Below, one piece after another: positions 7,725 through 15,807 of a stretch of 33,043 nucleotides of DNA. Location: contig MPMZ01000034.1 of NCBI GenBank assembly GCA_002238765.1, forward strand, positions 1 to 33,043. Reading direction: 5' to 3'. The notes below the pieces were generated by a model. It worked only from the letters and a program-made list of their open reading frames with translations, made no database searches and was not told the DNA's origin. Numbering within the stretch: the first letter of the stretch is position 1; each line of letters opens with the position of its first letter. The DNA is from Nitrospira sp. bin75 (lineage in GTDB: Bacteria; Nitrospirota; Nitrospiria; Nitrospirales; UBA8639). A program made the position numbers and the translations under genes.

Positions 7725-7838
7725 CGCGACGCCGGGGCTCCAGCGAAGCCAATGTGCACCTTGAGCACGTGTGCCTCCAATGGCATTCCGAACGTTTCTC
7801 ACGTCGAGGGATTCCAAGCACCGGGTTCGAGTCGTTCG

Positions 7839-8945
7839 ATGAGATGGCGAGCTGTCATTCTCGCGGCTTTCCTGTTATGGCCACACGTTCTATTCGCAGC
7901 CGATTTTACGAATCTCCTGCAAAACAAAGCTCCTCAAGCCCTTGTTTCTGATAAAGACGCGACGGTCTTTTTCCTGAAAACGTTCGGAGCCTCCCTCGAA
8001 TTACCCAAAGGACTGCTGCAACGCAGGCGAGACCACTCCCCCCTCCCGAACGGGCTCACGCAACACCTGTCCCCCCTTGTGGCAAACCTCGCAACGTGGC
8101 ATCTCACAAACGACCTCCTGGCCGCTCTTGATCAGGGCAACGCGTCCACGATTCGATCGGTTCTCGATCGCCGGCAACAACAACTCAAGTGGCTCACGCC
8201 ATCCCAACCGGACCTGCCTGCACTCATGGCCCTGGCCGGAACCATTGCGCAATTGCAGCGCCCTGATCCCACCACGCAACCACTTTCTCCACACGACTCT
8301 GTATTCACGCTATGGCTCCATGAACACTATCCGAACTGGACCGGCACTCCGGATAGTTGGCTGACCCTGGCACAAACCGAAGGAACGGCGGGAGTGAAGA
8401 AACGACTGCGCGATTCCTGGGATCGCCTGACGACACAGGATGGCCGGCAGGAGAAGCCACTTCAGGAGGACCCGGCTCCGTCCATCCATCGATTCCTCCG
8501 TCATTTTTTTCTGCCGATCACCACGGCACACGTCCGGGCCACCCTCCTGCAATTACACGTCGGAAATGAACGGCGGGCATGGAAGCATTGGCAGGCAATC
8601 CGGCAATGGAGTCACGATCGAAAAAATGAACAGGGGCTTCAACGACTGTGTGGGACGTGGCAATGGCTCATTCATAATCACCAGAACCACGGCGACCATA
8701 AGACGGTCATGGTCTACCCTCCCCCATCACAATACCACCGGATGGATCCCCAACCGGCCACAATCCAAGTCCAAGGAGATACCGTCTACATCCGATGGGA
8801 ATTCCCGCGAGGCATCGTGCAGGAAGAAAGCCTGCTGCTGAGCGAGAAGGATCAACTCCTCTCAGGCAGCTTTGTGAACAACCTGGGACCCAATGGCAAC
8901 ATCACCGGCCGTCGCATCAAGCCGTGCCGGGAAATCGGGGGCTGA
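7839..8945 (+). CDS. Exported protein of unknown function
   Basis: 368 residues from this start. The sequence opens with MRWRAVILAAFLLWPHVLFA, a clear signal peptide with cleavage after LFA, so the product is periplasmic or surface-located. The frame is open back to an ATG at 7752, but the extra 29 residues precede the signal peptide and look untranslated. The middle (about 60-270) is helical, rich in Gln, Leu and Trp, with no motif I recognise. The C-terminal 70 residues contain beta-type repeats (QGDTVYIRWEFP, LSGSFVNNLG) reminiscent of small beta-sandwich or lipocalin-like ends. The 3' end overlaps the extended hicA frame on the other strand by 84 bases. No obvious ribosome-binding site. 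I do not recognise the family. Confidence 0.7.
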   Translation: MRWRAVILAAFLLWPHVLFAADFTNLLQNKAPQALVSDKDATVFFLKTFGASLELPKGLLQRRRDHSPLPNGLTQHLSPLVANLATWHLTNDLLAALDQGNASTIRSVLDRRQQQLKWLTPSQPDLPALMALAGTIAQLQRPDPTTQPLSPHDSVFTLWLHEHYPNWTGTPDSWLTLAQTEGTAGVKKRLRDSWDRLTTQDGRQEKPLQEDPAPSIHRFLRHFFLPITTAHVRATLLQLHVGNERRAWKHWQAIRQWSHDRKNEQGLQRLCGTWQWLIHNHQNHGDHKTVMVYPPPSQYHRMDPQPATIQVQGDTVYIRWEFPRGIVQEESLLLSEKDQLLSGSFVNNLGPNGNITGRRIKPCREIGG

Positions 8946-9260
8946 GCACAAAAACCGCATTAGGCAAATCCCAGGCAGTCCCCTCACCCTGCCCTCTTCC
9001 AAAGTGAGAGGATTCCGTAGCGGATTGTCAAATGACGCTTTGGCTAACCTAACGATCTTCCGGCTCAGTCCGGTTGTTTTCGCTAATCGGGCAAGCATTT
9101 TGGGGCCGACTTCAACGCTATCATGAAAGGCAAAGACAACGTCTGCCCATCCCTGTCGTTCCAAGACCTTGTGAGAACTTGTCGTTCTTTTAATCGACCA
9201 ACCGATGCGAAGCAATGCAGAGAGAACACGAGGAGCGCGAGTAGAAGGCCAGCGACTCAT
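8862..9260 (-). CDS. hicA: HicA-family toxin with run-on C-terminus
   Basis: HicA toxins are small mRNA-cleaving ribonucleases with a double-stranded-RNA-binding fold. Residues 1-70 fit the family: PRVLSALLRIGW, then SSHKVL with the catalytic-type His30, and FHDSVEVGPKMLARLAKTTGLS. HicA proteins usually end near this point. Here the frame continues to 132 residues through a family C repeat (8978-9011; it encodes LTLEEGRVRG) and 84 bases into the antisense of the upstream gene. The original stop was probably lost when the repeat arrived. The ATG overlaps the hicB stop (ATGA, 9257-9260), so translation is coupled in antitoxin-then-toxin order. Whether the elongated toxin still folds is unknown. 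Confidence 0.8.
   Translation of the reverse strand: MSRWPSTRAPRVLSALLRIGWSIKRTTSSHKVLERQGWADVVFAFHDSVEVGPKMLARLAKTTGLSRKIVRLAKASFDNPLRNPLTLEEGRVRGLPGICLMRFLCSAPDFPARLDATAGDVAIGSQVVHKAA
8978..9011. repeat. Short repeat fragment, family C
   Basis: GTCCCCTCACCCTGCCCTCT followed by TCC, AAAG and TGAGAGG. It resembles the common dispersed element whose CCCTCTC and GAGAGGG arms form a hairpin. It lies inside the extended 3' part of hicA. Confidence 0.5.
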
Positions 9261-9478
9261 GCCGCGTGAAATGATACGTTGAGTAACGTGTCAGGCAGGG
9301 CTTCTCCATGCTCCAGTCTGTCAGCCAAGACCCGAAGGGCTAGTGCTTGAACGGCAGCTTGTGTCTCGGAACGAGTGGCACCATAAGCCAGCACACCGGG
9401 AAGAGACGGAACTTCTCCAATCCAGCGGCCATCTTCTTCTTGCTCAAGTTCTACTTTAAATTGACTCTGATTCGCCAT
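9257..9478 (-). CDS. hicB: HicB-family antitoxin
   Basis: 73 residues. The pattern FKVELEQEEDGRWIGEVPSLPG followed by V-x-A-x-G-A-T is the partial-RNase-H-like fold of HicB antitoxins, which bind and neutralise HicA. A helix rich in Ala, Leu and Arg (SETQAAVQALALRVLADRL) follows. The protein ends without the ribbon-helix-helix or HTH DNA-binding tail of longer HicBs, so autoregulation is uncertain. GGAG lies 9 bases before the ATG. The stop codon overlaps the hicA start. A family A repeat lies 36 bases upstream of the start, where the promoter would be expected. Confidence 0.85.
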   Translation of the reverse strand: MANQSQFKVELEQEEDGRWIGEVPSLPGVLAYGATRSETQAAVQALALRVLADRLEHGEALPDTLLNVSFHAA

Positions 9479-9514
9479 ATTCGGTCTCCGTGCTATGGCC
9501 CATACAACCTGATT

Positions 9515-9559
9515 GTCGGATTACGCCTGTCCTGAGCGTAGTCGAAGGGCTAATCCAAC
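9515..9559. repeat. Dispersed hairpin repeat, family A (with core)
   Basis: GTCGGATTA and TAATCCAAC arms (one mismatch) around CCTGAGCGTAGTCGAAGG. It sits upstream of hicB, between hicB and putA. Confidence 0.85.
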
Positions 9560-9629
9560 CTACCCAACTCTCTCAAACCCTCGACCACGAGGAAAACCAT
9601 ACCCCATCGGACCACAAATTAACAGGGGA

Positions 9630-9659
9630 AGGTCGGATTACGCTGCGCTAATCCGACCT
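9630..9659. repeat. Coreless family A hairpin
   Basis: AGGTCGGATTA and TAATCCGACCT, an almost perfect inverted repeat with only CGCTGCGC between. It has the same arms as the cored copies but lacks the internal CCTGAGCGTAGTCGAAGG segment. It lies about 55 bases before putA. Confidence 0.85.
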
Positions 9660-9714
9660 ACTCCGATCTACCTGACTGGTTGGGAAAGGAGTAGAATGAA
9701 GAGGGAAGGCTGCC

Positions 9715-12690
9715 ATGCACGCGGATACGCTCCTCGAACCATCCATCCGGCACATCGGCCGCACGTTGGCCGAGCACTGTAAAATCGGCCCCCCGTCCGT
9801 CCTGAGTCAACGCTGGTGGAATGAGCTGCTCTTGGACTGGGGCATGCAGGATGAGGATTTCAAAGTCCAACTCTTCCGCTTTGTGGACGTGCTTCCCACG
9901 CTCAAAACGGATGAACAATTTACTCGGCTCCTTGCCGAATACTTCAGTCACACTCCGATTCTTCCCCAATCCCTCAAGTGGACGCTACGGAAACTTCCCG
10001 CCACCCGGATCGGCGTCCACGTCGGAGCCCTCGTGTTGCACAGGCAATTCACGCGCATGGCCTATACGTTCATTGCCGGAGACTCGATACAACACGCCAT
10101 ACCGGTCCTGAAGCACCTGTGGTTGTCGGGACGCGGTGCGTCCGTGGATCTATTGGGTGAAACCACCGTCAGCGAAGCAGAAGCCGATGAGTATCGAGAC
10201 CGGTGCGTGAATGCTCTTCTCGAGTATCATGCACAGGCTCAGAATTGGCCCGGCCGGCCGTTGCTCGAACGGGACCACCTCGGGGTCATCCCGCGCGTGA
10301 ACCTGTCGGTGAAAATTTCCGCCCTGTATTCACAGTTGGACCCGGCTGATCCTGATGGAAGTTTTGAAGGCGTGGCTGCACGGCTGCGGCCTATTCTGGA
10401 CGTTGCGTTGCAACTGCCGGCATCGCTGACCTTCGACATGGAACACTATGAGCTCAAGGATTTGACCTGTGAGATTTTCATGCGGATTTTCTCGCAACCC
10501 GCGTATCGGAACTACCCATGGGCGGGCATTGCTCTCCAAGCCTATCTCCGGGATGCCGGCCACACCTTGGATCGCCTCGTGGATTGGGTTCGACAACGCG
10601 GCTTCCCCATCACCATCCGGTTGGTCAAAGGCGCGTATTGGGACGAGGAAAACATTCACAACACGCAACGAGGCTGGCCCGTCCCCGTGTTGAGACGGAA
10701 AACCGAAACTGACGCCACCTTTGAATATCTCACCAAAACATTGCTGGCCCACCCGACGCTGCTCCGTCCGGCTTTTGGCACTCATAATTTGCGCAGTCTG
10801 GCTCATGCCGAGGCTGTGGCCCAATCCCGGAGCCTCTGCCCGGAGACCTGTGAATACCAGTCGCTCTATGGCATGGCTGATTCGTTGCAACGCGCCATTG
10901 TTCAATACGGTCGTCGCGTGAGAGTGTACACACCGGTCGGCCAACTTCTGCCCGGCATGGCCTATCTCGTGCGACGGTTGTTGGAAAACACTTCCAACGA
11001 ATCCTTTCTCACGCAACAGCGGAAGCGGGACACGCCCCTTGAGGTCTTACTCGCCCCACCGGAGACAACGCTTGCCCAGGCGAATTCTCTCGCTCAGCCG
11101 GATTTCAGCCCGCAGTTTCGCAATGAACCGCATACGGATTTTTCACGTGAAACCTCGCGTCTTGCCATGACTCAAGCCATCGAACGGGTCAAAGGACAAC
11201 TCGGACGGTCGCCTTCCTTCGCCGTACCTTCGACGGTCGGGCAGTTGCAAGACGAACTGGTATCGACCAATCCCAGCCGGCCGGACGAGGTCATTGCCCG
11301 TGTTCCCTGTTATGCCCCCGCTGAATTGGAACCGGTGATTGAAGCCGCGCATGAAGCGTTTCAGTCCTGGCGTCTCACGCCGGCCGGCGTACGCGCTGAC
11401 TATCTACGTACCGTGGCGAAACTCATGAAGCAACGCCGGTTTGACTTGGCCGCGTGGGAAATTCTTGAAACGGGAAAACCCTGGAGAGAAGCGGATGCCG
11501 ACGTCGCCGAGGCCATTGACTTTCTCGAATTCTACGCCGGCCACATGCGGCATCTGGATCGTCCACAACTCTTGGGATATGAGCCGGGCGAGTTGAATCA
11601 TCTCGAATGGCTACCGCGCGGAATGGCCGTGGTCATTTCCCCGTGGAATTTTTCATTGGCCATTCCCACCGGGATGGTCTCGGCCGCGTTGGTGACGGGT
11701 AATACCGTTCTCTTCAAGCCTTCGGAACGCTCGCCGATGATGGGCTACCATTTGTACGCCCTCTATAAGGAGGCCGGACTCCCCGACGGCGTACTGCATT
11801 TTCTCCCGGGCGGACCCGACGTCGGCGAAGCACTCGTCTCCCATCCCCGAATCCACGTGATCGCCTTTACGGGATCAAAAGAAGCTGGACTCGAGATTAT
11901 CCGGCAGGCTGCACACGTGTCACCCGGCCAATCGCATGTGAAACATACCATTGCGGAAATGGGAGGGAAAAACGCCATCATCGTCGATGAAACCGCGGAT
12001 CTGGATGAAGCCGTCAACGGGGTCCTGTCATCTTTCACCGGGTATCAAGGGCAAAAATGCTCTGCCTGTTCACGGGCCATCATACTCGAACCGGTGTATG
12101 AAGAGTTTGTCGCACGGTTGACCCAAGCCGCGCGTAGCGTACGTGTCGGTCCGCCGGAGAATCCGGCCCATCACATGGGGCCGATGATCGACGAACGCGC
12201 CCTCCGGAAAGTTCGAGCATACGTCGACGTCGCCAAGCAAGAAGGGATGATACTGCTGGACCGAAAAATGACCGGTGAGGGTTGGTTCCAGGGTCCCGTC
12301 ATCGTGACCGGGATACAGCCGCAACATCGAATGGCACGGGAAGAAATTTTCGGTCCCGTGGTCGCGGTGTTACGTTGCTCAACGTTCACGGAAGCCTTGC
12401 ACGTCGCCATGCAATCGGAATTTGCGCTGACCGGGGGGATATACTCCCGGAGCCCCTCCAATATTCACCGGGCCCGGGAAGCCTTCGACGTGGGAAATTT
12501 TTACATTAACCGCCCCATCACCGGATCGCTGGTCGGACGACAACCCTTTGGGGGCCATCGCCTGTCAGGGATAGGCGTCAAGGCCGGAGGAAAAGGGTAT
12601 CTGGAACAATTCATGGTTCAACGGCTGACGTGTGAGAACACCATGCGCCGGGGATTCGCGCCGGCTGAGCAGGACCGTCCCCCCCTGTAA
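9715..12690 (+). CDS. putA: Bifunctional proline dehydrogenase / P5C dehydrogenase
   Basis: 991 residues. It oxidises proline to glutamate: the FAD-dependent proline dehydrogenase makes P5C, whose hydrolysed semialdehyde is oxidised by the NAD-dependent aldehyde dehydrogenase, with channelling between sites. The PRODH barrel spans about 120-440: DLLGETTVSEAEAD (145-158), NLSVKISAL (196-204), IRLVKGAYWDEE (301-312) and AFGTHNLRS (353-361). The ALDH domain spans about 530-970: PWNFSLAIP with Asn645, general base Glu748 in IAEMGGKNA, catalytic Cys782 in GQKCSAC, and EEIFGPV. There is no N-terminal ribbon-helix-helix, so this is a minimal PutA that does not repress its own gene. GAGGGAAGG precedes the ATG by 6 bases. 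It is convergent with the exported protein at 12565-13443, overlapping by 126 bases. Confidence 0.95.
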   Translation: MHADTLLEPSIRHIGRTLAEHCKIGPPSVLSQRWWNELLLDWGMQDEDFKVQLFRFVDVLPTLKTDEQFTRLLAEYFSHTPILPQSLKWTLRKLPATRIGVHVGALVLHRQFTRMAYTFIAGDSIQHAIPVLKHLWLSGRGASVDLLGETTVSEAEADEYRDRCVNALLEYHAQAQNWPGRPLLERDHLGVIPRVNLSVKISALYSQLDPADPDGSFEGVAARLRPILDVALQLPASLTFDMEHYELKDLTCEIFMRIFSQPAYRNYPWAGIALQAYLRDAGHTLDRLVDWVRQRGFPITIRLVKGAYWDEENIHNTQRGWPVPVLRRKTETDATFEYLTKTLLAHPTLLRPAFGTHNLRSLAHAEAVAQSRSLCPETCEYQSLYGMADSLQRAIVQYGRRVRVYTPVGQLLPGMAYLVRRLLENTSNESFLTQQRKRDTPLEVLLAPPETTLAQANSLAQPDFSPQFRNEPHTDFSRETSRLAMTQAIERVKGQLGRSPSFAVPSTVGQLQDELVSTNPSRPDEVIARVPCYAPAELEPVIEAAHEAFQSWRLTPAGVRADYLRTVAKLMKQRRFDLAAWEILETGKPWREADADVAEAIDFLEFYAGHMRHLDRPQLLGYEPGELNHLEWLPRGMAVVISPWNFSLAIPTGMVSAALVTGNTVLFKPSERSPMMGYHLYALYKEAGLPDGVLHFLPGGPDVGEALVSHPRIHVIAFTGSKEAGLEIIRQAAHVSPGQSHVKHTIAEMGGKNAIIVDETADLDEAVNGVLSSFTGYQGQKCSACSRAIILEPVYEEFVARLTQAARSVRVGPPENPAHHMGPMIDERALRKVRAYVDVAKQEGMILLDRKMTGEGWFQGPVIVTGIQPQHRMAREEIFGPVVAVLRCSTFTEALHVAMQSEFALTGGIYSRSPSNIHRAREAFDVGNFYINRPITGSLVGRQPFGGHRLSGIGVKAGGKGYLEQFMVQRLTCENTMRRGFAPAEQDRPPL

Positions 12691-13443
12691 GCTGGCTTCT
12701 TCCAACTCCTCGGTAATTTCAATCAACCGGTCCTTTCCGACACCGACCATCGGAACCATCTGACGTTCGATATACTTGACCAATCCCACGCCTTTCACCA
12801 ACCACAGCGTCATCGTGTCGAATCCGGAAATCCGCGTACCGTCACCGGACAAATGCACCAACAACTGCATGTGCGCTTCCATGCGAATCGCCTTGTCATA
12901 CGTCCCTGACGGCACCGTCACGGCTTCCTGTCCATCGATACTCACCGTAGCCTGAATGTCCACTGTTTCCGCCTGTCCATCACGATCAAGATCCAAACCC
13001 AGGTTAAGGCTTGTTCGATCCAATTGATGAAAGGAACTTGGCATTTCAAGAGGAAACCGCACAATTTGGTAGGGGATCAACTGCCGTTCCAGGATCGTTC
13101 CCGGTTTGGAGCCATAGTAGCGAATGCCTGCGGCATCACGCAGATAATAACTATCGGTCGCCCCCTGGTCCCCGGGATTGGTATCGTGAAACACCGTGAC
13201 CATGACACCATCTTTTTTTTCTCTTCCCGTGATCTTGGAGACGTTCACAAAGGTCTTATCCTCGATCTGATTGACGACCCCTTCGCGTACACGCCCCCGA
13301 TACGTCCACTCGTTGCCCGTTTGATCGGGAAAATAGACGCCCGCATCCTGGATGATGATTGGCGTGCCCTGCCCAAACCCGGGACTGCTCCAGTTCACGA
13401 CAAGACCCAAGATCACCAGCGCTTTCAACCCGGTACCGACCAC
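12565..13443 (-). CDS. Exported protein of unknown function
   Basis: 292 residues from the GTG at 13443, chosen because AGGAGG lies 4 bases upstream and a signal peptide (GLKALVILGLVVNWSSPGFG) starts at once. The frame extends to an ATG at 13515, without a comparable ribosome-binding site. The mature protein is beta-rich: FPDQTGNEWTYRG, then strands, IDGQEAVTVPSGTYDKAIRM, and W-L-V-K-G-V-G-L-V-K. The P-x-G-x-Y/F-x-A and W-x-x-x-G-V-G patterns recall TapB/DUF3108-like periplasmic proteins with a beta-barrel or lipoprotein-carrier-like fold; this is a resemblance, not an assignment. The last roughly 40 codons run antisense into putA and look like read-through sequence, since the recognisable domain seems to end near EITEELEEASL. 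Confidence 0.75.
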   Translation of the reverse strand: MVGTGLKALVILGLVVNWSSPGFGQGTPIIIQDAGVYFPDQTGNEWTYRGRVREGVVNQIEDKTFVNVSKITGREKKDGVMVTVFHDTNPGDQGATDSYYLRDAAGIRYYGSKPGTILERQLIPYQIVRFPLEMPSSFHQLDRTSLNLGLDLDRDGQAETVDIQATVSIDGQEAVTVPSGTYDKAIRMEAHMQLLVHLSGDGTRISGFDTMTLWLVKGVGLVKYIERQMVPMVGVGKDRLIEITEELEEASLQGGTVLLSRRESPAHGVLTRQPLNHELFQIPFSSGLDAYP

Positions 13444-13554
13444 GATTCCTCCTGCTTTTTCGTTTTGACACGAAGGCTCAACTCTCTTTTCACCGTACCA
13501 TAGCCCCTTCAGCACGGCAAGACAGCGCGCCGGGGTTCGTTGTTCCGGCCAATG

Positions 13555-13644
13555 CCTCTACCTCCCCTCACCCCTCCTTACAAAGGAGGGGGATGGAGAA
13601 TAGCATGTCCCCGGTCTATACAGGGGAGGTCAGGTGGGGTAGAG
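13555..13644. repeat. Dispersed repeat, family B (complete, MITE-like)
   Basis: The left arm CCTCTACCTCCCCTCACCCC (13555-13574) and right arm AGGGGAGGTCAGGTGGGGTA, ending GAG (to 13644), are imperfect inverted repeats. CCTCC-TTACAAA-GGAGG forms an internal hairpin. It lies between the divergent exported-protein and SDR genes, ending 10 bases before the SDR ATG. A second, shorter copy is at 2700-2755. Confidence 0.72.
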
Positions 13645-13654
13645 TAGAATAGCC

Positions 13655-14422
13655 ATGGCATCGAAGCAAGCATTTCATCATGGTCAAGGCTCCAAAGGCC
13701 CCTCCATTCCAACGGTGCTCGTCCTCGGAGGCTCCGGGGCCATCGGGTCCGCGGTGTGTCTTCGATTTGCGCAAAACGGGTGGAACGTCGGAGTCCACTA
13801 TCATGTCAATGACGACTCGGCCGCCGACGTGCTGCAAAAAGTCGAACAACTTGGCCGGGAGGGCAGATCCTTTCAGGCGGATACGAGTGACTCACGTCAA
13901 ACCCACGTGCTGTTCGAGCAGGTGCAGACCGTGTGGCCCGAACTCGATGCGCTCGTGTGGTCGGTGGGCACAACCGTCGATCGCCTGACCGTCCGCATCA
14001 CGCCATCAGAATGGGAACGGATGCTGCACACCAATCTCACCGGCCTGTTTCTCTGTCTTCAAAGAGGGCTGCCCCTGTTTTCCAAACGGCGAGGAGGCGC
14101 CGTCACCGTCATGGGTTCCCTCAGCAGCGCCACGGGTGGAGCAGGACAGGCGGCCTACGCGGCTTGTAAAGCCGGAGCCTTGGGCTTGGTCAAATCGGCG
14201 GCTCAGGAACTCGGCGAGGCCAACGTCCGCGTCAACGCGATCTTTCCGGGCTGGCACCCATCGCGCCTGGCCGGAGACGCGTTTCCGGATCCGGACGAAC
14301 TTCACGCCCACGTCCTGGGACGCACCCCCTCGCTCGACGAGATCACTGAGTTCATCTACCGCTTGACCACGACTCGGGATATCTCCGGTCAGGTCTACAA
14401 CATGGACAACCGGATCTGGTAG
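13655..14422 (+). CDS. Short-chain dehydrogenase/reductase (FabG-like)
   Basis: 255 residues, classical SDR with a Rossmann fold. Visible: nucleotide-binding GGSGAIG at 25-31, Asn127 in HTNLTG, and the catalytic set Ser155, Tyr168 and Lys172 (YAACK). The C-terminal GQVYNMDNRIW matches the usual SDR ending. It resembles 3-oxoacyl-ACP reductases, but substrate cannot be read from sequence. The stop is 4 bases before bioD, so the two are almost certainly one transcript, hinting at a reduction tied to biotin or its pimeloyl precursor; that is inference. The first 18 residues are not SDR-like and the ribosome-binding site is weak, so the start is uncertain. A complete family B repeat ends 10 bases upstream of the ATG. 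Confidence 0.88.
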   Translation: MASKQAFHHGQGSKGPSIPTVLVLGGSGAIGSAVCLRFAQNGWNVGVHYHVNDDSAADVLQKVEQLGREGRSFQADTSDSRQTHVLFEQVQTVWPELDALVWSVGTTVDRLTVRITPSEWERMLHTNLTGLFLCLQRGLPLFSKRRGGAVTVMGSLSSATGGAGQAAYAACKAGALGLVKSAAQELGEANVRVNAIFPGWHPSRLAGDAFPDPDELHAHVLGRTPSLDEITEFIYRLTTTRDISGQVYNMDNRIW

Positions 14423-14426
14423 CGAC

Positions 14427-15179
14427 GTGCCGGACCAGCCGCTGCAACCACCGAAAGGCGTCTTCATTACCGGAACGGATACGAACGTGGGGAAGACCGT
14501 GGTGACGGCTGCGTTGGGCATGGCCCTTCAACAAACCGGCGGTACGGTCGGTATCATGAAACCCATCGAGACGGGCGCCACGCCGGACACAACCACTTCG
14601 GATGGACACCGGTTCAAGGGATTATTTGCGCCACACAAGAACGTGGACGTGCGCAATCTCTATGGCTTTCCCTCACCCGTGGCTCCAATCGAGGCCGCAC
14701 AAACGTCTCAACAACGTATCGACCTGGACGCGATCCTCGATGCATACCGGACCTTTGCCGTAAACCGTGACTATATGCTCATAGAGGGCGTCGGCGGCAT
14801 TCTTGTTCCCCTGACTCGAACACGTGACGTTCGTGACCTGATCGCGCTGCTGGGTCTTCCCTGCCTGATCGTGAGTCCCACAGGCCTGGGATCGATCAAC
14901 CATACGCGCTTAACCCTCATGGGACTCCGGCAGGCGGACATTCCGATTTTGGGGATTCTGCTCAATCACACGGACATCACCCCGGAAGAACAGCAGGAGT
15001 CTTCCGTCAGGCTGATCCGCGAACTCAGTGACGTGCCGGTCCTGGGCCCCCTCCCCTTTGAACCCAGCCTGAGAGCAAACACACGGGTTCGCCCCTCCCA
15101 GTGGGAAAGCGGCATCATGACACTCGCAACCCATGCAACTATTCGTGAAGCGGCGAGGATGGTGGGGGAAAGTGACTGA
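14427..15179 (+). CDS. bioD: Dethiobiotin synthetase
   Basis: 250 residues. It closes the ureido ring of 7,8-diaminopelargonate with CO2 and ATP to give dethiobiotin, the penultimate biotin step. Family landmarks: P-loop GTDTNVGKT at 16-24, substrate lysine in KPIETG at 45-50, EGVGGILVP at 120-128, and NHT near the adenine pocket. It starts with GTG 4 bases after the SDR stop. The other biotin genes (bioA, bioF, bioB) are not in this window. The 3' end overlaps thiE, on the other strand, by 41 bases. Its product ultimately supplies the biotin acceptors encoded at 1-183 and 17185-17631. Confidence 0.93.
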   Translation: MPDQPLQPPKGVFITGTDTNVGKTVVTAALGMALQQTGGTVGIMKPIETGATPDTTTSDGHRFKGLFAPHKNVDVRNLYGFPSPVAPIEAAQTSQQRIDLDAILDAYRTFAVNRDYMLIEGVGGILVPLTRTRDVRDLIALLGLPCLIVSPTGLGSINHTRLTLMGLRQADIPILGILLNHTDITPEEQQESSVRLIRELSDVPVLGPLPFEPSLRANTRVRPSQWESGIMTLATHATIREAARMVGESD

Positions 15180-15789
15180 TAAAGTCACGCATCGTCTGCT
15201 CGACGTGCGAGGCATCGAGGACCGCAGAGGCGACGGCAACGCCATTTGCTCCTGATTGAACGATCTCTTCAAGAGCATCCAAGGTAATCCCTCCGATTGC
15301 GAACACCGGCAATGGCGTCAGAGAACGAATGTCCCGTAATCCGGCAAGCCCCACCGGCGTTGTGAGAGTTTCTTTGGTCGTTGTGGGAAAGAGAGGGCCG
15401 TATCCGATATAGTCCGCGCCTCCCCGGGTCGCATGCGTCACTTCTTCTGGCCGATGGGTGGAGATGCCGATGATCTTCTGGTGTCCCATGATATTTCTCG
15501 CCAAATCCAGAGGAAGATCCTCCTGACCCAAGTGTACCCCGTCTGCCTCCACTGCCAAGGCCACGTCGCACCGATCGTTCACGATGAACAAGGCATCCGA
15601 GCGAATGGCCACGTCCCGCAATTCCCTGGCCTTGGCAAACATGTCTCGCTGGGCTCCGGTCTTGTTGCGATATTGAAACAAGCGGATCCCACACCCGGCT
15701 GCCAGTTCCATCACAAACGGCAGATGATACCGGGGAGCCCACTGCTCATCCAACAACAGATAGACGCCGGAAAGGGGAGGTTTTGACAC
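15139..15789 (-). CDS. thiE: Thiamine-phosphate synthase
   Basis: 216-residue TIM-barrel enzyme that joins hydroxymethylpyrimidine diphosphate and thiazole phosphate to thiamine phosphate. Motifs: FQYRNK at 38-43 (commonly LQLR-K), NDRCDVALA at 71-79, DGVHLGQEDLP at 83-93, GISTH at 108-112, GPLFPTTTK at 131-139 and FAIGGI. It begins 18 bases after accC and is the last gene of the aroQ-efp-accB-accC-thiE run. It overlaps the end of the opposing bioD by 41 bases. The TenI subfamily is the main look-alike; the complete diphosphate-binding and substrate motifs favour ThiE. Confidence 0.91.
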   Translation of the reverse strand: MSKPPLSGVYLLLDEQWAPRYHLPFVMELAAGCGIRLFQYRNKTGAQRDMFAKARELRDVAIRSDALFIVNDRCDVALAVEADGVHLGQEDLPLDLARNIMGHQKIIGISTHRPEEVTHATRGGADYIGYGPLFPTTTKETLTTPVGLAGLRDIRSLTPLPVFAIGGITLDALEEIVQSGANGVAVASAVLDASHVEQTMRDFISHFPPPSSPLHE

Positions 15790-15807
15790 GGGACAAGCGC
15801 CGAAACG

